A DNA stretch of 64,000 nt from Melampsora larici-populina 98AG31. Taxonomy: Eukaryota; Basidiomycota; Pucciniomycetes; Pucciniales; Melampsoraceae. The DNA lies in contig NW_006768766.1 in the NCBI RefSeq assembly GCF_000204055.1, positions 1,587,153-1,651,152 of the forward strand, written 5' to 3'. Shown piece by piece: positions 21,404 through 33,683 of the stretch; positions within the stretch are counted from its first letter, which is position 1; the number at the start of each line of letters is the position of its first letter. A program made the position numbers and the translations under genes. The notes under the pieces were generated by a model. It searched no databases and was not told the origin of the DNA. It saw nothing but the letters and a program-made list of their open reading frames with translations.

Positions 21404-23702
21404 TTAGTAAGGCGCATAGTTGCGAGACGATCTTTGACTGCGACTTGGTCCCAGAGAAGGCGGTGGTGGAGCAGTATGTTGATGGTAAGAGTTAGCATAA
21501 GAACTTGATGGACCAGATCGCATGCTTGAGGGACCCGACCTCCAATCAGGAGCATACGCTGAGCTATTAGAACGATGATAGCCTCCGCCACCCGAATAAC
21601 CACCTCCCATACCTCCTGGACCGTCATACGCCATCCCACGTCCTCCTCGATCATCATGCATCCCCATTCCTCCCATGTAAGATCCACGACTGTGTCCCAT
21701 TCCTCCACCCATAGGCTGTATCATGGAAGGATTCCATGGTTTCCAGCTTGGATTACTCATCGAACTCTTGTAGAAGCCTGGCATGGAGCTTTGGCCGTAG
21801 GAGGGTGAATCATGATGACCGGATCCGGAATACCCACCATATCGATCATGGGGCGGGGCCATTTTGTGCATGTCATCCCGTCCCTCATAGCGCGCACGGC
21901 TGGGTGCTTTCTTTTTCACTTCGAGCTGACGATAGAGATTGAATTTCAGATAAGCTGATACCGATCGAGGTCACGACCAAGTCAAAGCCTGTGACTTACG
22001 GGAAGTCCATCCATGACAAAAGGACCACACTTCAACAATTGGTCAGCATCGTCCCCGGTCACAAGATTGATAAAGCCGAATCCACGATGTCGGTTAGTAT
22101 CGCGATCCATCATCAAGACAGCTTCTTCAATGTTGACCTGATTACCATACTGAGCCCAATAGGCACGGAAGCCTAAAAGCCGTCAAGCGAATCAAGCCAA
22201 CGAGGGTAGTGAGCAGACTGTAGCCCAGCGAATACAATTATATCAAGTGCCAAAAGGATACACATGACTTACTCTGCGGGGTTGCATCTTCAGGCATGCC
22301 CCTGCAAAACAATTTGTTGCTCAAAGAAGCTGCGCTTTCCGATCCCGAGTGTCGTTTATCCACTACCGATGAGGTAAGGAGTCCGGCTGGTAAAGGGCCG
22401 CTGCCGCGGGGTATAGCACGCTTGGGATCGATCTGCAATACCTCATCTTTCTCAGAAGCCCCATCTTCCTGACATATTCTCAAGAGATTTGAAAATTGAA
22501 GGACTCGCGTACAAGTTTTCCATCTAGAAAATGTTCTTTGACCATGACTTTATTCACTACCGCAGGATCGGCGAAAGTCAAGAATGCAAATCCTCGAGAG
22601 CGACCATTAGTTGGATCTCTCATGATGGTACAGTGTACAACGGCGCCAAATTGTGTGAAGTATTGTTTCAAGGCATCTATATAAGCAGAAAGTGTGAGGA
22701 AACGATTTAAATTATCATAATATATTAGTAATAGTGATATATAAAGACATCAAGGATATACGAAAGTACGATTAAGTATTCTTCCTAAGTCAGTTATCAG
22801 ATATAGACTATTATATATAAACATGATGATAATAATAATTGTATTGTAAGTTACGAACCCTCAGAAGTCTCCCAATTCAAGCCGCCGACGAACATTTTTC
22901 TAAGTAATTGTACGATTTAGTGAAGTAAGACGTAATTGATTATTTCGTATTGTGTTAATGTTATGTGAAGTATATCAAGGAGGAAGTATCAGTAGATGAT
23001 AGGCGCTCAGGTAGATACAGTGAATATAAATCGTCAGATGCAAATTTGACAAATTAATCAACGATTCAAGCGCGTATAAGGTATTTATCTCAAGCCTAGA
23101 GCAGATTAATCGTTCTACGAGACAGATATCAAGCAGCTAAGGCAATCTAGGATACGGTAGCTAAGATAAGATCGAAAGCGATCTTTGTCTGACATCGACG
23201 TGACCTCGCGAGTGCTTCCACAGAGCCATTTCATGGCCATACGATCAGGAAGCTGATAAAGGAGAGAGGGAGGGGCCTTCGTCTAAAAAAAAGACGCCGA
23301 AGGGCGGGAGAGAGCGAAAAGTACTGACCCTTCGTCAGGCATATCAGAGGGTTTGACGCCCCATAGAGCGGGCCGGCCGCCGCTTCCCGCCGATGGGCTT
23401 TGAAGTGCAGGGGAGAGAGGTAATCGAGAGGATGGTGCCTGCCAGCCGGATTCAGTTCCAGTTTCTCGAGAGTGATCGGATTTCTTGTTTGCATAATTAT
23501 CTTCATAGGTGGAAATTGAGAACGTAGTCGGTTGAGGTCCATTCGATTCACCTTTGATGGAGGCAGATGACACCACGGGTTTGATATCGCTGGCTGGGAG
23601 TTGATCGTCTATGGGTGGTGGAGGTTGCGGTGAAAGTTCAACAGGAGAACCAGGATCATCGACATCGCCATACAGGTCACCGTATAGGTCCAATTCAGCC
23701 AT
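21404..23702 (-). CDS. Two-RRM RNA-binding protein, Hrp1/Nab4-like
   Basis: Nuclear-type RNA-binding protein of the Hrp1/Musashi class, which binds pre-mRNA 3' ends and shuttles with mRNA (family knowledge). Six exons close in phase: 23329-23702, 22859-22899, 22513-22676, 22273-22432, 22000-22172 and 21404-21925 (477 aa). The N-terminus is acidic and repeats LYGDLYGD. RRM1 (about 126-193) has RNP2 MFVGGLNW and RNP1 RGFAFLTF, then KLIDPKRAIPR, the typical Hrp1 linker. RRM2 (about 233-304) has RNP1 RGFGFINL; its RNP2 reads KLFCRGMP instead of the usual KLFVGGLP. The tail (305-477) is rich in G, S, Y and M, with GGGMG and YSGGGG runs and a PPPPS segment, as in hnRNP low-complexity domains. The ATG at 23702 begins MAELDLYGDL and fits the start of such proteins. 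Confidence 0.85.
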
Positions 23703-24595
23703 GAGAATAGTTCGAAAAACGACGAAAGCTAAATGAGAAGAAGAAAAGCAGGTGAGAGGAAAATCGAAATCGAGGTCGAGATAGGTTCAAGGAGGATTGT
23801 GATGAAAAGTTTTTTGAGGTACGATGATGAGGTAGGTGAGTGATCGTTGATAGGATTGAGAGATGAGCTTGAGTCTTGATGAATCGTCTCAGATTAGGGT
23901 TACCAGCTTTGTGACTTGAATCGATCCTGGCCAAAGTCACACTCAAAGGGGGAAGAAACAAAAATCGAGATTTGGGTCTGATACAGGGTCGGTACATCTT
24001 CCGCTCAAACCGATCAGACATCTTTGAAGCTTGAACCCGTTGATTGCATACATACACGCAACTGCGGATCGTGTAGAGGCCAATGCTGGCAGATGGTCAT
24101 CAAATAAGCTTATAATAAGCTTTTTTTGTTGACTACATTCTTTCATTGGAGACAGCCCCAAAACCATCCCCTCATGCCGTCAAAACGCCCTCAGGGCAAT
24201 GACGAGGATCGCCCCCGCCGAAAGATCCTAAGCCAAAGCAAGGACCAACAGTCCCGGAATCAATGGTAGACATCTTGTCCGCACTCGCTACGAATGGAAC
24301 AATTTTGAATGAGGCACTACTTCAAAACATCATCACAATGATATCCATGTTATAGAAACAATTAAAGAATTACAAGAAGAAATCAAGAAATAGAGTATAC
24401 AAATATCACTCTGGAAATTTCCAGACAACTTCTTCCAGAACAACAGGAGCCTACTGGTGTTTGGGAAAACACACAGTGTTGGTTATTTGAAGCTTCTGAA
24501 CACCATAAGGTCAGAAAATACCCAAAAAAATTCTGGTGTTCTGGGAAAACCCTTCTGAAAATTTCCAGAACCATATCTGTATACCCTAAATCTCC
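23703..24595. other. Upstream region of the RRM gene and repeat-derived sequence
   Basis: Divergent spacer with the promoter of the minus-strand RRM gene. From 24400 to 24580 it holds several copies, in both orientations, of a TTCCAGAA/GAAATTTCCAGA word also present in the arms of the element at 25643-25843. This suggests degraded members of the same repeat. Confidence 0.4.
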
Positions 24596-25600
24596 ATGCA
24601 GAAAGAATCAGAGAATCAAACTCAATTCTCCAGAAAACCAACCACACATTACCAGCAAAACCTCAAGCCTGGACCACCCCAAACACAAGACTACACCAAC
24701 AACCACCAACTCGGGCTGCCCCTAAACCCCCACCCAAAAATGCCAAAATCAACCAGTTCAAAGGCACTCATAATCCACAGAGAACCTGAAAAAGAGCCAT
24801 TCAAAGGAATGTCTGATACAGAAAAGGTTTGTCACATCAACAGAGCCCTCCTCTCTTTGAATGCAGGTGTCAAAGACCAACCAGTGAAAAAATCTGCAGC
24901 ACATCATCCTTAAATTTGGCAATGTCCTTATGAGTATGGACAACAGACTTATCAAAAACCAACTACTCAAAAACAAACACAGGTGGACCAAACTAGCCCA
25001 GAAGGACTTCAAAACTTCTCAAACACACTACCATGTTCTTTTCAATTTCATTGCCTCTGGAATCAAAGTCCAGCAAACAATTTCCAGACAGACTCTGTGA
25101 ACAAAACAACATCCCACACAAAACAATTCACTCTATTTGATGGCTCAAAAACTCCAAAGACACCAAGAAGAAACATGTACAGCACTATCATAGTTAACCT
25201 GTTTGACAAAGACTTAGCAAGAAAGATTGAAACAGGAGGGTTGTATGATAAATGCAAATGTATCAAAAGTATACAATATGTACAAGCAGACACAGAAAGT
25301 ACATGTCACCCCCCACCCAGTGCCAGACTCTCTTGCACTACATGTGTTGTAGTGATCTTTTGGCCCTGAGGGTGTTGTATCTTTTCTGTGCCCACTTGTA
25401 CAAGTCCTGAATATGTGTTTCACTGTCTAGAATTACACCATACTCATACATCATGCAATAATAACCCCCATTGCTCAAAATGTGGTGACTCTCAAAACAC
25501 AAAAGACTGTACTAACAACAAGGCTGTAGAAGCATGTGCCAGATGTGTAAGTTCTGACAGTAAACAAACCAAAAATAAGATTGACAGACTCCTACCACAA
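24596..25600 (+). pseudogene. ORF1/Gag-like retroelement remnant with zinc-knuckle-like cysteines
   Basis: One reading frame runs from 24596 to about 25600, interrupted only by TAA at 24911-24913 and TGA at 25367-25369. The first part is Q/N/P-rich (a long PPQTQ and PLNPHPK stretch). The last part has a C-H-C-rich block, CNNNPHCSKCGDSQNTKDC..ACARC, resembling the CCHC knuckles of LINE ORF1 proteins. No reverse transcriptase was found downstream; a MITE follows instead. The family assignment is tentative. Confidence 0.4.
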
Positions 25601-25642
25601 TGCAATCATTCCTCAAAAAACCTTTTATGCCCTCTATTATAC

Positions 25643-25843
25643 TACACAAAGTTGATTCTGGAACTTTTCCACAAAATTTCCAGAATATTCTTCAGAAAGC
25701 CAGAATGCTTCTGCACCCTGGGCAAAAGGGCATTCAAACATGTACTGTTTTTCACAAGTCCAGGAGTCCAGAACACAGTCAAATCTGTGTTCTGGGGCAG
25801 TTCTGGAAAATTTGTGGAAAAGTTCCAGAATCAACTTTGTGTA
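25643..25843. mobile_element. MITE, 201 bp with 43-bp terminal inverted repeats
   Basis: The arms 25643-25685 and 25801-25843 are inverse copies with one mismatch, beginning TACACAAAGTTGATTCTGGA. The same peptide-like frame (KLILELFHK) reads on both strands because of the symmetry. No certain target duplication was seen. It sits at the 3' end of the ORF1-like remnant. Confidence 0.8.
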
Positions 25844-25859
25844 GGACATATGTAATACA

Positions 25860-28069
25860 ACATTGGGGGCGCCCTTCACGGGCACTGTGCAATGTGTGCA
25901 CTTTGATCTTAATTTTTTCATCTCTTACATTGCAAATGAAACCATCATTTTCTGCATAATAATCTACAATGTCCATTAACAACTACTTCTTGATTGACTC
26001 AAAAAAGAGTTGAATTGTGAGGAGGTTGTGGACTGGAGGTATGTAATATGTGACCTTGAAGACAGATATTTCTCTGGCCTGAGGAGCAGATTATGATGTG
26101 ACAGTTAGAGAATAACAAACTGCATTTGGATTAAGTTGGTAATATAAGAAAAGGAAATCAATTCAAAAGTAAGAATATTATGGCAGCATAGATCCAACCC
26201 GTGTAACAACTTCCTAGGGCAATAGAACTTGGTAAAGATAGGGAATGGGGGGAGAATAAAAGATACAAGAAAAAATGGAGCAGGCAATGCACAGTGTTGC
26301 TATAGTTAGTTGAAAAGATGAAGAGAAGCTTGATTGGAGATTTTTAGTTGAAATGAAGTCAATGTCAGAAGGAGGGGAGCTATTCAATCAATTTGGTAGG
26401 TTCAGATGAGGATTGATTTTCATAATAGGGGTAATGTGAACCTGTTCTATAGCCGCAGGAAACAGATTTAATAGCATGCAACAGAATGCACAGCTGTGTT
26501 AATTGCTTTTCAAAGAGTCATGATAACAGTGATATATGCACATGGCAATTTAACCAAGGATGTGCGTGCATCAACAGGAATTTTCACGTCTTTTGTGTGT
26601 TTGTTGTTGTCTTGATTGGTCTTTCAGATGTTTGTTTTCCATCCACCCTGATAACCACATGAACCTAAGAATGCCAATGCCATCAGAAGAACATTCTCAA
26701 TCAAAATATCATAAACTTTGCAGCCAAAAGACTTGACATGCTGACCTTGATGCTTGACAAAAAGGCATGACAACAAAAAGAGTTGACAAAAGTACAACCT
26801 GAAAAGCACAAGGAGCAGGCCTGACAGTTCGGAGGAAATTAAAGCATGACAAATGGATTGGATTTGAGCAAAGCACATCTTGAATACCTGAGAAATGGAT
26901 GCCGTTGGAATCAGCAGTATGTAGGTCCCATTAATGGGAGTTGGACCTGACTCATGAAGAAGAGGGGGGAACATAACTTTGTTTTGTTATTCAGATTTGT
27001 AATTATGTGTGTAAAAGTATTTCCAATGAAGTTTGATTCTATACCACCTTTGATGTTATGTGCAACTTGAAGTCTGATGTTGGCATTGGCATCTTGCGCC
27101 TCAGGCTGAGGGTGTGTCCTTTTCTCAAAAGGTGCACCAGCGCGCATTCTGCTCCACAACCACCCTAGGCATCACTGGGCGTGTCAGGTGCGCTTTTTTG
27201 TTACAGAACAACTTTTTCCCACAAGGATTGAGGGAATTTGGGGAATTTGGAGATGCAATTCATCCTATAACTTCTTGATGTGACTCCTGCCAGCTTTGAA
27301 CTTGATTGGATGCTTGATCTTGGCATTACCAATCAAACAATGACACAATTTTACTTAGACTCAATGCAACCAAGCATTTTCCCTGACCAGGGAACAGCCA
27401 AACCCAGTATGGTACTTTTGGGCACGCCTGCATACTTTCTGAGTTTTCTGGGCGCGCTCCGCGTCATCTGGCGTGTTCTTTCAGACGCGCCCCCAGCCTG
27501 ACTTGAGTCTGTAATAGTCGCTCTACAATTCAATTGCGGCACCATCAATATTGGAAGAAACATGAATTTGATTGAAAGTACATTAAGGGATTCTAATTTC
27601 TGGCACAAAGAGAAGATTAAACATCAATCTTGAAACAATCTAGCACAGTTTAGCAAAGGAAAAACAAACATATAAGACATTGGTCGATAACTTCGGTGTG
27701 CAGTAAGAAAGTCAAAAGAACTTCAGTCAAGGTGAATTAACAAAGAAGAAGAATAAAATCGTTTGTAACCACTTACCTACTTCAAAGTCAAGACTCTTCT
27801 GGATGTGTTGAGCGTCAGTACTTGAGCCCGTGTGTACTGGATCGGCTTGCACTCTTATAACAACTCTCGATGATGAACCTTTTGTAACTTTCTTCTTTTA
27901 TAGCCTTTTCCATACCAGAATACCGATCAAAAGGTATAGGTATCAAATATCCGGTGGGTTTTTCTTCATTCGTGTGCGAATTGTCGGGCTGAGGGGTATT
28001 CTTTTTACCAGTAAATTCGATCCATCGTTTCTCGGTCCATTCGTTTTCTGATTTACGTGTGCCGAGGAA
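25860..28069. other. Gene-poor spacer
   Basis: No supported gene. Short frames near 27280-27500 contain GC-rich words (GGCGCGCTCCGCGTC, GACGCGCCCCCAG) unlike the surroundings, perhaps a degraded repeat. Otherwise nothing was recognised. Confidence 0.4.
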
Positions 28070-29330
28070 GATATCTTAAGTTGAAATCTCTCTTCGGTAC
28101 TAAGACCAACAAAAGTGAGGAGTCGTACTAGGTGTGTTATTGAACACTTACCCCATCCAAAGAATATTGGAATAAACCACTGCATGGGACTAGGTTTTAC
28201 TCCCTGTTTACCGTGACTCAAAGATGGAGTCCCTTCTCCTAAGCTTGAGGCTGAATCTGTGCAAAGGAACAGGTTTCAAAGACCCCGTGAATGGAGGCCA
28301 CTTAAATCAGATGACGCGGTCGTAGAGCAGAGCAAATAAATCTGAGAATGGTGGGGACGGCATCTTTGAAGCAGGTTGGGAGAGGAGTGCGAGTTGCAGA
28401 CATGGGTCATGAGAAAACACTGAACTTGATTGTGATTCGGCCGGCGATCGATTCTCAAATTCAAAACAAAAGGACGATGGCTCGTTGGAAGGTTTGGAAT
28501 CACATGAAGGCGGTGCATTTTGTATCTCGTTCATCACAACTTGATCTTGATCCCGATGTCCATTAGAGCGCCCTTCGGAACCTCGCATCGCGCGTGAAAG
28601 CATGTTGATGTCTTCCTGGTCACTGTGCCACTGCACAGGTTGGACTGAGAGGTATGAGCCTGAAGTCTTCAAGCTGACGATGGCCCGCAAACACAAGTAA
28701 ATCAAGGTCGACGGGCACTACAGAAAAGACCACTTGAAGGTCAGGTGGCAGGATCTAGTACACCAGCGAGACTTTCTTAAAGGTATTCACAAAGGCACCC
28801 AATGTGTTTTGATTCCAGAACGATGGTCCCCCTATCTGATACAGAAGGCTGATGGTGTGATAGGCTCATCACCATAGAAAGACGTCGTAAAATGCTCCGA
28901 AAGCTACTGCCGTCTTGGGATCGCCGATCTTACTTTCCTATTTACAGTGCAAGGGATGACAAAAGCTCCGGAGAGTTGCGCATATTACAGCCATGCTGAG
29001 CGTTCTTGTAAAAACAGGTAGATATTACACCATCAAAACACAAAACAAAACGTACCGAGCGCCTGAGGTGAAACATGGGTAGAAAACTGCCCTCCTTTAA
29101 TTTCGTGTCCAGGATCGATGGACAAGGGGAGCAGGCGCAAGGTTTTGGCGATGATCAGTGGCTGTAAAATCCTGCTTCCTGGAATTTGCGGAAGACCATT
29201 CTCTTGCACAATTGCTGCGATACAACCTCGTTTCAACTTCCACAGGCCGCAAAGATCTCTTCTATCACCGCTGATGTACTTCCTCTATAAATACGAGCTA
29301 CGGTGGGTCCCCCATCACCATGAGAAGTCA
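28070..29330 (-). other. Possible multi-exon minus-strand gene, unresolved
   Basis: Three blocks look coding. About 29040-29290 encodes LKRGCIAAIVQENG..RILQPLIIAKTLRL..FSTHVSPQAL before a GTACGT donor, vaguely like the N-terminal domain of RPA1. The block 28307-28640 encodes an acidic/Ser-rich segment (QWHSDQEDINMLSRAMRG..LFALLYDRV). The block 28120-28240 encodes GKQGVKPSPMQWFIPIFFGWG before GTAAGT. The exons between could not be joined in phase, so this may be a real gene with missed exons or a decayed one. The product is not identified. Confidence 0.25.
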
Positions 29331-29577
29331 ATCGCATTCAAAAGACGGAGAAGCACGCACTCAAGAATTGGAGAAGATCATCAGATGCCAAAGCATTGGG
29401 CCAAAGAACGTAGCAATATCGTTCATAAAATTTATTTACTTTGGCCAAAGAAAAAAACAAAAACGAGAACTCTTTTCTTCAGTTAAGCAAATCCAAACCC
29501 TTTCCTTGCTGATACGCACATAATTATGTTAAGTGATTCAATCTAAATTAAATCAACTTAAAACCCTAAGCCACCCC

Positions 29578-29626
29578 CCTTAAAAAAATTCTGCCAGCAT
29601 TTATGCTGAGAATTTTTGCTTTAAGG
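29578..29626. repeat. 49-bp near-palindrome (hairpin)
   Basis: CTTAAA..AATTCT..CAGCAT at 29579-29600 pairs with ATGCTG..AGAAT..TTTAAG at 29603-29625. It is isolated, about 550 bp outside the left end of the next transposon. Confidence 0.6.
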
Positions 29627-29630
29627 TAGA

Positions 29631-30170
29631 GTTGCTACAGGGATTTAAGATAACGCATCCCCCTTCTGGGTATCCAAGGGTCATTTGACCACAGGGACCC
29701 GAGGAATGCGGTGTGTGATCTCAATTTGGCTGACTCGTTGGCTCTCTATTTATACTTTTTTCTGCGCTGCCATTTTTTACATCTAGGCATTGAATCGGCA
29801 ACGCTTGCTTATCAAACGCTTTGAAAAGCATGCTTATCAAACGCTCTGAAAAGCACTCCTTCTCAGCTCAACCAATCCAAATGTCCCCAAGCGACACCTA
29901 TATGTGTTTCAATAGCAATTCACACTTGCTTTTCAAAAGCAATAAAGCTAATCTTACTGCTTTAGATGCCTTGAATGTCCGCAACCATGATCCTTATGAT
30001 TTTAAATAGCATTTTAACGTATCTTATTCCGTACATTGCACCAAATCCCTATGCTTTCCAACAGGACTGAAACCCCAGCCATGTGATTGTTGTTAAGCTT
30101 GCGAGCTTTTGCATTTGAACATCATCATTGATGCTGTCTAAAAGTAGGCGCTCAATCCACTCCACAACCC
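29631..30170. other. Left flank of the helicase-bearing transposon
   Basis: No gene. It contains repeated words ATCAAACGCT(T/C)TGAAAAGCA (about 29811-29850) and a 20-bp word, CCATGTGATTGTTGTTAAGC, at 30079-30098. That word recurs in the same orientation at 36909-36928, beyond the right end of the element. Confidence 0.45.
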
Positions 30171-30660
30171 CTCAAAAGCTAGCTTAACACAAGCCCCCCA
30201 CTGCCTGCGTCCCCCGGAGCCTGCGCAGGGGGGCTTGCGGCTTATACGCAAATACCCGCGTGATTAGATTTGAAGTTGGCAGGGAATATCTCCGTTCTCC
30301 CTTTCCACCACCTTACACATTACAAATCTTTGAAGAAAAAAGACGAAATGAAAGATCAGCTTCCTACAAATCTTTTGCCCTACTCAGATACTTCTGAGCT
30401 GCTCCTGAACTTGAGATTCAAAAGGACTTCTTAATTTGTAAATTGAAATTTCAAACCTCACATCTGCTGCGACTACAGTAAATTTTACATATGAATGACT
30501 TAAAGGATAAATCTATTAAAGACTTTCTCTGTGCGAACCCATGCGGTGATTGGAGCAGGAGCTCCTCAGCCAATTATCGTTCTGCTCATCGTATTTGCTT
30601 TATTTCTTCATTGAATTCCCTCTTGTGAGATTCATCTATCGCCATAAAGAACCAAACACA

Positions 30661-33600
30661 ATGGGCAGTTCTGATGAATCAGAGGACGATTTTGTCTTGG
30701 ATCCTTTGCTTAATGTTCCGGAAATACCGAAGTCAGTAGATACAATCGATCCAATTGAAATGATCTGTCAATTTATGACAAAGCACCAGACCAACACAAA
30801 AAAATTCCTTATTGCATACCTGCGATCTACCAATGAAAGCATTGTCCGACGTAAAAAACAGTGGGGATCTGTGAAAAGAGGGTGGCAGACTACTGAGGAA
30901 GTTCTAGACGCAGTTGACGAGCTGGTTAATCAAAAGCCAGAATGCCGACAAAAGTGGAATGACTGGGTTCTTAAAAAGGTGTGAATCAAGCGCACCTTGC
31001 TATGAGCGGCTATATGAATCACTGATCAGATACATACTTGATTTCAGGCCAAAGTCATTGTAGCATCACAGTCTACGCCACCACAAAGTCTGTTTATCAA
31101 CACGAACAAGATCGACACTGGTCTCTTTGATCACGATTCAGATATAAAACGAGAGACAGCAGTGGTTGCAGGCATGGGCTTCCTGCACAGCTTAATCACG
31201 CACAAGTTGGAACATGAATATAACTCTTCCAGAGCAAGCCGTAACCGATCCGGACGCCAAACCGTGATTTATGAAGGCTCAAACCCTGAATCGGACTCAG
31301 AATCGGATGTAGATAGTGATTTTGACACGTCTTGCAATAGTGGTGCTCATGAATCTCATGCCATTGCGAGTAGACAGCAAACAGTAGGAGATTATGTTTA
31401 TCATAAATCAAAGGACAGAGTTGAAAATATCAAGAACCGATTCAAGACGGTGAGGGTCTTCATTTCAAAACACACCCTGTAATTAACATTTGACTGATGC
31501 TTCAAGTCGAGTCATTTGATCATAGATTGCGCTGACAGTGATTCAAATGATTGCTTATGGTTGTAATCGACGTTGTAACGCACTTCAAGTTGAAAATTCA
31601 CTTGCGCTACTAGCGTGCGGGGTCTCTGAGCGAGTCAATCAATATCTACATCAGATAGGCCTTAGTGCATGTCAAAAATCAGCGCTTCGTGGAATTTTAA
31701 CACTAGCAAAGGCAAAATCGGTCACGATCAAGAAAAAAATTAAAGCTGCTGGGGCTTTCGGGGTTTTTCTGTGTATTGATAATCTTGACATGATGGAACG
31801 TGTTCATAGTCGTAGAATTGATGCTACTAGCAAGACATATCATGGTACTTGGGGTTACGTTCACTTTGTGAACCCCGAGCTCCTGACCGGGCTTGATCCA
31901 AGCCTCTGTACTCTTCCTGTGCTTCAGAAAATTCTCAAGGATGACTGTGAACGACCAGTTGATTCGGGTGAATTACTTCGTAGTAAAGGTGAGCAAGAGT
32001 GTTGGGTAGCCACTTTGAAAAACCAAGTGGCTGTGGTGCTTCTGCGATATATGATCAAGCCCAAGAAGTACAAGGACATGAAAATCTTGAATCTTGCTGT
32101 TATTGACCAAATCAAGCCAGAAAAGCCCGATATCGATATGCTCAAGTTGATGGACTCTTCCGACAATGGCTCAGATGGAATAGCCTCATTATACGATGAC
32201 CTAATTAAACAGACTGGCCTTTCACCCGAGGATTTCTCAGAACACCCTCAGATCATTGAAGGCGATTTGGGAACTTGTCTGAACTTCCATGGCTTGCAGA
32301 GACAACGGAAACCTTCGGCTTTTTCCGACGAGAGTCTTGCGCATCTGGTCATGATTCCAGGTGCTGGTCATACACTATGGAACATTTCTCAAGCGCTTTT
32401 ATTACATCACTGGGGGAATCCAGATGATAAGACCGATTTGGGAGCTTGGAGGACAGCAGTTGAACTCGGTGCAAAGAAGGATAGACCTACAGCAAAAAAA
32501 GATTTCACATCAATGATACGATTGATTGAACAAATACACGAGGCTACAATCACTTACTGTATCTTGTATGTACCAGTCTGGTCAATACAATTTTGAAATA
32601 TGTATTTGATTTCTGATCATTTTTGTTTGGCCCAACAAATCTATTAATTGTTAGTGAAATACTGGGACTTCCTACAGAGACCGTTGAAAATCCTATCGAT
32701 CTCTCCGTTGAGGAATTTCAGAATGCGGTCGACAAGGTCTTTGTCACCTACTTTTCTGGCTGAGCCCTCCGCAAAGCACGCCAAGAACTGGATGGTAACC
32801 GAGAACGTCTTTTACTTAGGATTCGAGACTTCGCAACAATTGTGGAGGCCAATCGGGCTATGTCAGATGGTGACATTGGACGATTACTTCTGGTATGGAA
32901 GCAGTGGAGTGTCATGACTCAGGGGATCAAAGGCCTATGTCATTATTCACAATATCTCCCTCGCCTCATTCGGCTACTCACGATTGTACTCCCAAAACCG
33001 CTGGCCAAGGTTATCCTCCACTCCCTTCTGATCTCACCAACTGGACGACCAGGTCACTTTGTGGCCAAAGATTTTTATCTGGAGGTCAAAAATTGGTGGC
33101 TGAAGTTCTTCTACAACCACGCGGTATGTATCTGTTCATAATTGATGATGCGAGTTCCATTTTACACATGTTCAGCTCACTCGGGCATTGGCAAAAATTA
33201 TTCAGGGCCCTGGAACAGACATTCAGCGTCTCAAAGAACAGTATTCCCTCACAGTTGGAGTGGTAAGTAAATTTTAAACTGAGAAATACATCGTCATCAT
33301 ACTAATTTATACTATATAAACAGCTTTCAGAATCGGTCGATAAAATGAAAGGTAGAGCTGGTGTCAATCTGACACGACAGTCACATAAAAATAAATCAAC
33401 TGCATCATCAATGATGCGCTTTTTGAATATGGCGAAAAGCGAGCAAATCACTAAGCCCAAATTAAGCCCAAAGAAACAAAGCCCAATCACAGACATCCAT
33501 CGCCTTGGTATCAAGAAGCTTCGAGAAGACTTTTCTCGTGGTCGCCTTGAACGCTTCCACTGGCCTCTTGTATCGAACTACAGTCGCGAAATGGAGAATG

Positions 33601-33680
33601 ATGAAGATCAGGATGATGAAGTCCGTGATGGTTTTGGAGATCTTGATGAAGAGTTTGTGAAATGGGTAAGCGAAGGTTAA
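30661..33680 (+). pseudogene. DUF6589-type transposase with one in-frame TGA
   Basis: Six exons join in phase: 30661-30978, 31048-31449, 31526-32565, 32655-33123, 33176-33262 and 33324-33680 (about 889 codons). The N-terminal third is acidic/Ser-rich. The core contains FLCIDNLDMMERVHSRR (Asp near 325) and IEGDLGTCLNFHGLQ (Asp near 490), both typical of DUF6589, followed by MIPGAGHTLWNISQALLLHHWG. Exon 4 contains a TGA at 32761-32763 in frame, between VTYFSG and ALRKARQELDGN. Both sides are plainly coding and no good intron spans it, so a single nonsense change probably inactivates this copy. Downstream, RIRDFATIVEANRAMSDGD is well preserved. The stop at 33680 is 3 bp from the stop of the convergent helicase. 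Confidence 0.75.
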
Positions 33681-33683
33681 AAC

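Noticed and set aside
21404..21925. Glycine-rich secreted or structural protein
   Set aside because: The segment is the C-terminal exon of the RRM protein; it joins in phase to RRM2 and has no signal peptide.
29040..29290. RPA1 (replication protein A large subunit) N-terminal exon
   Set aside because: Only a short LKRGCIAAI..ILQ similarity, and following exons could not be matched to RPA1; left as an unresolved block.
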